From assembly GCA_022710245.1 (NCBI GenBank), contig JAKLHH010000083.1, forward strand, positions 1 through 12,964: a stretch of 12,964 bases of DNA. Direction: 5' to 3'. A program made the position numbers and the translations under genes. The notes below the pieces were generated by a model. That model had not been told where the DNA came from and searched no databases. It saw nothing but the letters and a program-made list of their open reading frames with translations. The DNA is from Myxococcota bacterium (GTDB lineage Bacteria; Myxococcota; Polyangia; GCA-2747355; JAKLHH01). Positions 5,735-11,495 of the stretch are shown here, one piece after another. Position 1 is the first letter of the stretch. The number at the start of each line of letters is the position of its first letter.

Positions 5735-7228
5735 ATGACCCTGCCTCGTGCGGGCCGCGGCCGCCGGCTCGCCCTCTCGATCTTCCTCGCGGCCTCGAGC
5801 TGGGCGGCGCTCGTCCACGCCGAGCCGTCGCCGGGCGACCTCGCGGCGCAGCTCACGGTGATCTACGCGAACGAGGACATCGGCGCGGAGATGCCGTGGC
5901 CGACCGACCTCGTCCCCGTCCCGGCGACGTACGCGCACCACGAGATGCTCTATCACCTCGCCGCCGAGGGGCGCCTCTGGCCGCTCCGCGGGCGGGTCAG
6001 CGTCGGCGCGCGGCTCCGCATCCTGGGCCTCGTCGACTTCTCAGGAGCGGAGACGATCGGCGGCGCCACCGACGTGGGCACGGCGCTCGAGCTCCGCCTC
6101 CTCGGGGAGAAGGCCGGAGACGGCGTCACGCTGAGCATCTACCCCTTCGACGCCGAGCCGCTCGCCCTCGGCTACCTCTACCCGGTCTCCGTGCGGCGTT
6201 CGCTGCCGCGCGGCCGCACGGACTGGTTCGGCGCGCCGGGGCTCGCGCTCGCCGCGCAGATGGGGCGCTTCTCCTTCTTCGTTGGCGCGAAGGCGCAGCG
6301 ACACGAGTACTCGATCTCCGACGACTTCTCATTGGACCGCCGCGAGCACGAGCTGGTCTTCAGCGGGCTCGCCGGCGCCGCGCTCGAGCTCTTCGACCGA
6401 CGGCTGCGGATCGAGCTGGGCGTCGGCTACTTCGATCAGGGGCAGATCGGCGATTACCCCTACGGGCTGCGCGAGCGCTCGCTCTTCGAGGTCGGCGGCT
6501 CGTGGCGGCTCGCCTGGCGCGAGGGGCTCCCGCTCGACGAGACGGTGGACCTGCTGATCCTCACGCGCGGCGACCCGAGCTGGCCGCTGGTCGCGCTCGG
6601 GCGGCCCGTCGCCCCGGCACGGAGGCTCGCCTGGCTGGTCTCGCTGGAGGGGCTGGCGCTGACTCACCGGATCCCCGAGTGGATGAGCTCCGGGCAGCTC
6701 ACCTCGGAGCGACGGGTGGCGCTCGCAGCGCGGGGGCGTGTCGACGTGCGAGGGCTCGCTGTCGAGCTCTCGGTCCTCTACCGCGAGCTGACGTTCCTGC
6801 GCCCCACCGACGAGAACGGCTACTCCCTGGGCCCGATCTGGACGCCGGACGTGACCATCAGCGCGGCCGTCGAGTACCGCCTGCGGCGTATCGGGCTCGG
6901 CTGTGGCGCGACCCTGGCAGCCGAGGTCCCTGCGACCAGCATCTCGGAGCTCAGTGTGGGGATTGGCCCGACCGTGGTCAGCCGCAACACCCTCGTCGTT
7001 CGTTCGACCGGCGAGCTGAACGTGCTGGCACCGGAGCAAGCGATGCGCCCGCTCATCCACGGGCGCCTGCACCTGCGCTGGGATCACCGCTACGTCTCGG
7101 CCATGGCGTGGTTCGAGGCGCATCACGACCCGAACCAGAGGCGGCGGGTCAGCGACTTCAACATGATCACGGTGCCCGACTCGCGCCGCCAGCTCGGCTT
7201 CGGCGTCGCCGCCGCGGTGAGGTACTGA
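5735..7228 (+). CDS. Probable outer-membrane beta-barrel protein (hypothetical)
   Basis: The predicted product has 497 residues. The frame is open upstream to an ATG at 5615, but the ATG at 5735 has AGGAG seven bases before it and begins a good Sec signal peptide: MTLPRAGRGRRLALSIFLAA, ending VHA with likely cleavage after Ala29. The mature chain consists of many short amphipathic segments of alternating residues (for example FSFFVGAKA, LRIELGVGYF, SVGIGPTVV) and ends in AAAVRY with a C-terminal aromatic residue, the hallmark of BAM-assembled barrels. No known family is recognised. It diverges from the ArsA/Get3-like gene and converges on the small membrane-protein gene. Expression might vary with the repeat that overlaps its ribosome-binding site. 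Confidence 0.75.
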   Translation: MTLPRAGRGRRLALSIFLAASSWAALVHAEPSPGDLAAQLTVIYANEDIGAEMPWPTDLVPVPATYAHHEMLYHLAAEGRLWPLRGRVSVGARLRILGLVDFSGAETIGGATDVGTALELRLLGEKAGDGVTLSIYPFDAEPLALGYLYPVSVRRSLPRGRTDWFGAPGLALAAQMGRFSFFVGAKAQRHEYSISDDFSLDRREHELVFSGLAGAALELFDRRLRIELGVGYFDQGQIGDYPYGLRERSLFEVGGSWRLAWREGLPLDETVDLLILTRGDPSWPLVALGRPVAPARRLAWLVSLEGLALTHRIPEWMSSGQLTSERRVALAARGRVDVRGLAVELSVLYRELTFLRPTDENGYSLGPIWTPDVTISAAVEYRLRRIGLGCGATLAAEVPATSISELSVGIGPTVVSRNTLVVRSTGELNVLAPEQAMRPLIHGRLHLRWDHRYVSAMAWFEAHHDPNQRRRVSDFNMITVPDSRRQLGFGVAAAVRY

Positions 7229-7292
7229 GGACGTACCGAGGAGGAGAGGCGAGGGCGTCGAGGAGGCGAGGAGGCGAGGGAGCGAGAGGGCG
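7229..7292. other. Purine-rich convergent gap
   Basis: The 64-bp gap between the barrel-protein stop and the membrane-protein stop is almost pure purine on the plus strand, with GAGGAGGCGAGGAGGCGAGG-type repeats. No inverted repeat or T-run typical of a terminator is seen. Confidence 0.5.
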
Positions 7293-7775
7293 CTACGCCG
7301 CCGCCGGGATCGCGCCGCGCGGCCGCTCGCCGCGCGGGGCTCCCACCTTGAGCATGCCGATCAGCCCGAAGACGTAGATGGCGATCTTCAGCGCGCCGAC
7401 CACGCCGAACCCGACCATGGCGAAGGCCGTGATCTCGCCGATGACGCCCACCGCCGGCGCCAGGAGACAGAAGCCCTTGCCCTTGTTCACCAGCGCGAGG
7501 ATGCCCGCGATCAGGCTGAGCAGCCCGCCCGCGATGATGATGATCCCCGAGACGGTGTAGCCCGTCCCGGCGGAGCGCAGCGAGGCCGCCGCCGCGGCCG
7601 CCTCGCGGTCGAGCTTCGAGCTCGAGGCCCCGGACGCCTTGCTCAGCTCCGCGCTGAGGCCGTCGGCCCCGCGACCGATGGCCCCGGCGGCCTGGCCGCC
7701 GATCACCGAGCAGCCGCCGCCGACCATGCTCCAGAGCCCGATCACGAGCAGCACGATTCCACCAGCGATACGCAT
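7293..7775 (-). CDS. Small membrane protein of unknown function
   Basis: The product has 160 residues with a hydrophobic N-terminus (about 3-28), an Ala/Ser-rich polar stretch (about 32-70, containing KLDREAAAAAASLRS), then three further hydrophobic helices (about 73-96, 103-125, 127-144) and a short Arg/Pro/Ala tail. It is probably an inner-membrane protein with four spans and the polar stretch as a loop. The GGGC at 19-22 is not a good lipobox. No family is recognised. The start at 7775 is well supported by AAGGAGG with a 5-nt spacer. It is divergent from the kinase-sigma operon, 263 bp away, and two small hairpins lie just 5' of its ribosome-binding site. Confidence 0.75.
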   Translation of the reverse strand: MRIAGGIVLLVIGLWSMVGGGCSVIGGQAAGAIGRGADGLSAELSKASGASSSKLDREAAAAAASLRSAGTGYTVSGIIIIAGGLLSLIAGILALVNKGKGFCLLAPAVGVIGEITAFAMVGFGVVGALKIAIYVFGLIGMLKVGAPRGERPRGAIPAAA

Positions 7776-7790
7776 GAGGTCCTCCTTCTG

Positions 7791-7846
7791 TCCCGCCCTC
7801 CCGGCGGGAAGGTCTCGTTGGTCCCGCCCTCGGCGGGGAAGATCTG
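7791..7846 (-). promoter_or_regulatory. Duplicated hairpin in the 5' region of the small membrane-protein gene
   Basis: An approximately 25-bp segment occurs twice (7791-7815 and 7822-7845): TCCCGCCCTCCCGGCGGGAA and TCCCGCCCTCGGCGGGGAAG, each followed by a GRTCT-like end. Each copy is an inverted repeat CCCGCC/GGCGGG with a 3-5 nt loop. The proximal copy ends about 8 nt before the AAGGAGG Shine-Dalgarno on the minus strand. The arrangement could be a pair of operator half-sites or two leader hairpins; the sequence does not decide between them. Confidence 0.45.
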
Positions 7847-7939
7847 TGGTTCGTCGCGTTCCGATCCCCTCACACGCGAGCCCGGCGGTTGTTGCATCGC
7901 CAGCCGCAGAAATCGCCGAAGCAGCCGTCTTTCCGGCGC

Positions 7940-7988
7940 AATTCGCTCTGCTCGCGTCCTGCGGACGCTCCGCGATGAAGGGCGAACT
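7940..7988. repeat. Isolated REP-like hairpin element upstream of the kinase-sigma operon
   Basis: This single 49-bp copy has the same architecture as the 611-790 array: left arm AATTCGCTCT (7940-7949), inner stem GCGTCC-TGC-GGACGC (7954-7968), tail GCTCCGCGATGA, right arm AGGGCGAACT (7979-7988). The inner stem differs from the array copies by paired changes. It lies in a divergent promoter region, about 50 bp before the kinase ATG, unlike the other copies, which are at gene 3' ends. Confidence 0.85.
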
Positions 7989-8002
7989 TGTCGGGGGTGA
8001 CG

Positions 8003-8036
8003 GGAGCGTTGCTCCGTGCGAGAGTCGGGCGACCCG
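8003..8036 (+). promoter_or_regulatory. Two small hairpins directly upstream of the kinase ATG
   Basis: GGAGC-GTT-GCTCC (8003-8015) and CGGG-CGA-CCCG (8026-8036) precede the ATG at 8039, where a Shine-Dalgarno would be expected and is absent. They may be leader structures, an operator for feedback regulation, or chance in GC-rich DNA. Confidence 0.3.
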
Positions 8037-8038
8037 CG

Positions 8039-9670
8039 ATGGCCTGTCCCGAGGAGCAGACGCTCTACACCTTCCTCTATGGCGACCTCGCTCGCGAGGC
8101 GCGCGCCGCGCTCGAGGTGCACCTGGACGTCTGCTCGAGCTGCCGCCAGCTGATCGCGCTCCTCGCGCGCAGCGAGCGCACGCCGGGGCGCGGCGGGCTG
8201 ATCTCCTCGCACCCCTCGCCGGCGACGGCGACCACGGTCGCGGCCGGCGCCGCCTACGCCTCGACTCACCTCTCGCCAGCGGCCGGCGCGGTGTCGGCGG
8301 CCGACCTGGCCCACGCCTCGACCCACCTCTCGCCCGTGACCACCGGGCCAGGGGCTGCCCGTCCGTCGCTCTCTCCCGGGGAGCTCGCGCCGGGCTCGCG
8401 CTTGCAGGACTTCCTCGTCGTTCGCCGCCTCGGCGAGGGCGGGATGTCGACCGTCTACCTCGCCGAGGACACGCGCCTGCAGCGGCAGGTGGCGATCAAG
8501 CTGCTGAAGGCGGTGACCCTCGAGGCGGACCGGGACGCGCTCCTGCGCGAGGCGCAGGCCACCGCCCGCCTCAACCACCCGAACATCGTCACCGTCTACC
8601 AGGTGGGCGTGCACGAGGGGCAGCTCTTCCTCGCGCTCGAGTACCTGAGCGGCCCCACGCTGCGCGGCCGGCTCGCCGAGGGGCCGGTGCGGGTCGGGGA
8701 GGCCCTCCGGCTCACGCACGGCATCGCGCTGGCGCTGATGGAGGCGCACGGCAGCGGCGTCCTCCACCGCGACCTCAAGCCCGAGAACGTGCTCCTGCCC
8801 CTCGACGGGCGGCCACGCCTGCTCGACTTCGGGCTGGCCGCGCTGCACGCGCCCGGCGCGGTCGGCGAGCTCGCGGCGGGGGCCTCCCTCGAGAGCCACC
8901 ACGTCGGGCTCCGCGGTACGCCCGCCTACATGGCGCCCGAGCAGTGGCGCGGCGAGGCGGCCTCCGAGGCCGCCGACGTCTGGGCGCTCGGGGTGGTGCT
9001 CTACGAGCTGTTGACCGGCGAGCGCCCCTTCCAGGGCAAGGACCTCCTCTCGCTCCGCGCCCGGGTCCAGGGCGGGCAGCCCGCGCCGCGCCTCGACCAC
9101 GCGCGCGAGCCGCTGCCGCGAGGGCTCGCCGCGCTCTGCGCTGCCTGCCTCGCCAAGGACCCGGCGCATCGCCCCGGCGCGGGGTGGGTCGCCGCGCAGC
9201 TCCGCGAGCTCGCGGTGCGCAGCCAGGAGGAGGCGGGCCAGTGGACGCTCCGCGCGCGGACGCGCTACGCGCTCCTGCTCCTCGGCAGCCTGATCTTCGT
9301 CTTCGGAGGGTCAGGGCTGGCGATGGTCGCCATCGACGACGTGGTCAAGGGAGCGCCGCTCACCGGCAACTTCGTCTTTGGCCTCATCTTCGGGCTGCTG
9401 CCCGCGGCGGCGGGGGTGCTGGGGCTGATCCGCGGCCTCTCGCGCTCGCGCTCGACCACCTTCCTGCTCCTCTGGGGGGTGCCGTTCGCGGTCGTCGGTC
9501 TGATCATGACGCCGGTCTCGGTCCTCGCGCTCACCACCTCGCGGGGCGACGGGGATCGCGCCGAGTGGACCCTGATCTTCGTCTACGGGCTGGTGCTGCT
9601 CGCGGTCGGAGTCCTCTTCATCATCAAGGGCGGCGTGAACCTGCGCCGCCGCCCGAGGAGGGTCGCCTGA
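8039..9670 (+). CDS. Ser/Thr protein kinase with N-terminal ZAS-like zinc finger and C-terminal membrane domain
   Basis: The predicted product has 543 residues. Residues 1-40 hold a zf-HC2/ZAS-type motif: Cys3, then HLDVCSSC (His28-x3-Cys32-x2-Cys35), the signature of zinc-binding anti-sigma factors. A linker carries ASTHLSP twice (74-80, 93-99). A complete Hanks-type kinase domain spans about 125-390: GEGGMSTVY glycine loop (132-140), VAIK with Lys154, Glu171, HRDLKPEN (243-250), DFG (263-265), GTPAYMAPE (293-301), DVWALGVVLYELLTG (313-327). All catalytic residues are present, so it should be active. Four hydrophobic helices follow (about 408-430, 444-466, 473-498, 509-530), so kinase and zinc finger lie on the same, cytoplasmic, side. 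The ATG at 8039 is chosen because Cys3 follows it; no Shine-Dalgarno is seen, and GTG 7997 is an alternative. It overlaps the sigma gene by one base (TGATG). Confidence 0.93.
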   Translation: MACPEEQTLYTFLYGDLAREARAALEVHLDVCSSCRQLIALLARSERTPGRGGLISSHPSPATATTVAAGAAYASTHLSPAAGAVSAADLAHASTHLSPVTTGPGAARPSLSPGELAPGSRLQDFLVVRRLGEGGMSTVYLAEDTRLQRQVAIKLLKAVTLEADRDALLREAQATARLNHPNIVTVYQVGVHEGQLFLALEYLSGPTLRGRLAEGPVRVGEALRLTHGIALALMEAHGSGVLHRDLKPENVLLPLDGRPRLLDFGLAALHAPGAVGELAAGASLESHHVGLRGTPAYMAPEQWRGEAASEAADVWALGVVLYELLTGERPFQGKDLLSLRARVQGGQPAPRLDHAREPLPRGLAALCAACLAKDPAHRPGAGWVAAQLRELAVRSQEEAGQWTLRARTRYALLLLGSLIFVFGGSGLAMVAIDDVVKGAPLTGNFVFGLIFGLLPAAAGVLGLIRGLSRSRSTTFLLLWGVPFAVVGLIMTPVSVLALTTSRGDGDRAEWTLIFVYGLVLLAVGVLFIIKGGVNLRRRPRRVA

Positions 9671-10578
9671 TGTCTCCCGAGCTCGTCGCCGTCCTCCTCG
9701 CCAACCTGCGTCCGCCCGCGACCGCCCCCCTCGAGCCGGAGGCTCACGAGGCGCTCCGCGACGCGCTCGAGGGCGCGCTCGCCCGCTGCGCGCACGGAGA
9801 CCTCCTCGCCAGCCTCGGCGAGGCGCGGCTGGTGGCCTACCTGGCGAGGCGGCTCGAGGGCGGCGCCGACCTGACCGCGCAGCTCGCGCGGGTGCAGCTC
9901 ACCGATCTGTGCCTGGCCTGCGCCTGCGAGGCGGGCGACGCCCGCGCCGTGGAGCGCTTCTACGCCGGCTGCCGCCCGGCGCTGGAGGGCGCGCTGCGCG
10001 GCCTGGGCAAGAGCGGCGTGCAGCTCGACGAGCTGCAGATCCTGGTCTTCCAGCGGCTCTTCCTGCCGCACGAGGGGCGCCCCCCGCGCATCGAGCACTA
10101 CCGCGGCGAGGGCGAGCTCCGCGCCTGGGTCAAGGTGGTCGCCGCGCGCCTGCTCCTCAACCGCGTCCGCGACGAGGGCCGCGCCCAGCTCGAGCCGGAC
10201 CGCCTCCTCGAGCGCGCGCTCGACACCGACCCCGCCGACCTCCGCTACATGAAGGCGCTCTACCGCGAGCAGTTCCGCCTCGCGTTCGCGCGGGCGCTGG
10301 AGAGCCTGGCGCCGCGCGATCGCACGCTCCTGCGCTTCCAGCTCGTCGACGGCATGAGCGGCGCCGACATCGCCAAGGTCTATCGGGTGAACCGCGCGAC
10401 GGTGCACCGCTGGCAGAAGGCCATCCAGCAGGCCCTCCTCGAGCGGACGCGCCAGCACCTGGAGCGTGAGCTGGCGGTGGAGGCGGACGAGGTGGACAGC
10501 ATCGTGCGCATGATCCAGAGCACCTGGCAGGTGAGCGTGGTCGGGCTGCTGCAGGGGTCGCCGTCGGTGCAGGTCTAG
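9670..10578 (+). CDS. Sigma-70 family RNA polymerase sigma factor (Myxococcales-type, ECF-like)
   Basis: The predicted product has 302 residues, longer than a typical ECF factor (about 180-200). Residues 1-82 are an N-terminal extension. A region-2-like part (about 84-163) contains ACEAGDARAVERFYAGCRPA, a DELQILVFQRLF segment, RIEHYRGEGELRAWVKVVA and LLLNRVRDEG. A region-4-like part (about 203-262) has LESLAPRDRTLLRFQLVDG and the helix-turn-helix MSGADIAKVYRVNRATVHRW. A 40-residue C-terminal tail follows. The pattern resembles the sigma-70 subfamily described from Myxococcales. GAGGAGGG lies 7 nt before the ATG, which overlaps the kinase stop, so synthesis is coupled. The kinase, with its ZAS-like motif, is the obvious regulator; target promoters are unknown. 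Confidence 0.9.
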   Translation: MSPELVAVLLANLRPPATAPLEPEAHEALRDALEGALARCAHGDLLASLGEARLVAYLARRLEGGADLTAQLARVQLTDLCLACACEAGDARAVERFYAGCRPALEGALRGLGKSGVQLDELQILVFQRLFLPHEGRPPRIEHYRGEGELRAWVKVVAARLLLNRVRDEGRAQLEPDRLLERALDTDPADLRYMKALYREQFRLAFARALESLAPRDRTLLRFQLVDGMSGADIAKVYRVNRATVHRWQKAIQQALLERTRQHLERELAVEADEVDSIVRMIQSTWQVSVVGLLQGSPSVQV

Positions 10579-10617
10579 CCGGGCCCCTCGCGCTCGATCT
10601 CGCCCTCGGCGGATCCC

Positions 10618-10647
10618 TTGTGAGGAGGCGCCTGGCGGGGCTACGAT
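10618..10647 (+). promoter_or_regulatory. Candidate promoter for the Cys-rich repeat lipoprotein
   Basis: TTGTGA (10618-10623) and TACGAT (10642-10647) are 18 bp apart. The predicted transcript start is about 10654, only 4 nt before the ATG at 10658, which agrees with the lack of a Shine-Dalgarno there. TACGAT is an unusual AT-containing hexamer for this GC-rich gap. The alternative is read-through from the sigma gene 79 bp upstream. Confidence 0.42.
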
Positions 10648-10657
10648 CCTGACCACG

Positions 10658-11332
10658 ATGCGCCCATGGCTCTCAGCGCTCGGCGTCCTCGGCGCGCTGG
10701 TGGTGGCGGGCTGCCACTCGATGCTGTCCTTCCAGCCGCCGCCGGCGAAGCCTGACGCCGGGTGGACCCCCATCGAGCAGGGGCTGAGCTGGCCCGAGGC
10801 GGGTCTCGAGACGAGCGTGGGGTGGACGGAGGGTGGCATCGTCAAGCAGGACACGGGCGGGGTCACGAAGGACGCGGGGGTGAAGAAGGACGGCGCGGCC
10901 AAGAAGGACGCGGTGAAGGCGGACGCCTGCAAGCCCGTCTGCACCGGCAAGCTGTGTGGAGCCGCGAACGGCTGCGGCCTGACCTGCCAGGCGGGCTCGG
11001 GCTGCTGCACGCCGAGCTGCGGCGGCAAGACCTGCGGCTCGAGCGACGGCTGCGGCGGGACCTGCAGCCAGGGCTCGGGGTGCGTCTGCTCGCCGAGCTG
11101 CAGCGGCGCTGTCTGCGGCGCGAAGGATGGCTGCGGCAACGTCTGCTCCAGCGACGACAACCAGGACCCGTGCACGACGCCGGACCAGTGGCGCTGCGTC
11201 AAGAGCGAGGCGATCTGGCCCGGCAGCACGATCTCGCAGGTCTGTCAGGGTGGCATGTGGCGTACCTATAACATCAACGTCAAGGACTGCGCGAGCTGCT
11301 GCGGGGCCTTCTCCGTCGCCTGCACCCAGTGA
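10658..11332 (+). CDS. Cys-rich repeat lipoprotein (hypothetical)
   Basis: The product has 224 residues. A lipoprotein signal, MRPWLSALGVLGALVVAGC with lipobox VAGC and Cys19, directs export. A Lys/Asp/Gly linker (about 63-90, alternating KKD and KDA motifs) probably acts as a flexible stalk. Three modules of about 26 residues follow, with the pattern C-x-P-x-C-x-G-x-x-CG-x-x-x-GCG-x-x-C: starts near 91 (CKPVCTGKLCGAANGCGLTC), 117 (CTPSCGGKTCGSSDGCGGTC) and 144 (CSPSCSGAVCGAKDGCGNVC). A C-terminal segment (171-224) adds more Cys, ending in CASCCGAFSVACTQ. This is a disulfide-rich surface protein of unknown function. It stands 79 bp after the sigma gene on the same strand, so it could be a target or member of that operon. 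Confidence 0.82.
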   Translation: MRPWLSALGVLGALVVAGCHSMLSFQPPPAKPDAGWTPIEQGLSWPEAGLETSVGWTEGGIVKQDTGGVTKDAGVKKDGAAKKDAVKADACKPVCTGKLCGAANGCGLTCQAGSGCCTPSCGGKTCGSSDGCGGTCSQGSGCVCSPSCSGAVCGAKDGCGNVCSSDDNQDPCTTPDQWRCVKSEAIWPGSTISQVCQGGMWRTYNINVKDCASCCGAFSVACTQ

Positions 11333-11495
11333 GCGCGCTGCCCATCTGCCCGGCCTCCCTCCGCCCAGCCCCCGGGTAGCCTCCGCCCCCTTTTTGCGCC
11401 ATTATCTCTTGTTCGCACCGCGCCGCGCGCCCCCTGGGTGCGGGCCGCGGGCCCGGAAAACCACAACCGTCAAGCAGTCCCGGGAGGAGCCTCCG
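11333..11495. other. Intergenic gap with AT-rich island and GC hairpin
   Basis: A short AT-rich island at 11391-11413 (TTTTTGCGCCATTATCTC) stands out and may mark the promoter of the acyl-CoA dehydrogenase; CATTAT at 11399-11404 is 4/6 to a -10, but no convincing -35 is placed. A perfect hairpin CGGGCC-GCG-GGCCCG lies at 11441-11455. The GGGAGGAG Shine-Dalgarno (11482-11489) can fold back on CTCC at 11491-11494. Confidence 0.35.

Noticed and set aside
7988..8038. Upstream TTG/GTG starts of the kinase
   Set aside because: They would add up to 17 residues before the zinc-finger Cys; homologous ZAS-type N-termini begin close to the first Cys. Not fully excluded, because the chosen ATG lacks a Shine-Dalgarno.
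7639..9669. Long plus-strand frame in phase with the sigma factor
   Set aside because: The upstream part is an Arg/Pro/Ala-rich shadow of the kinase gene. The sigma factor starts at the ATG at 9670 with its own GAGGAGGG site.
9583..11229. 548-residue minus-strand open frame
   Set aside because: It is antisense to the sigma factor and Cys-rich lipoprotein, which have recognisable domains and ribosome-binding or promoter signals.
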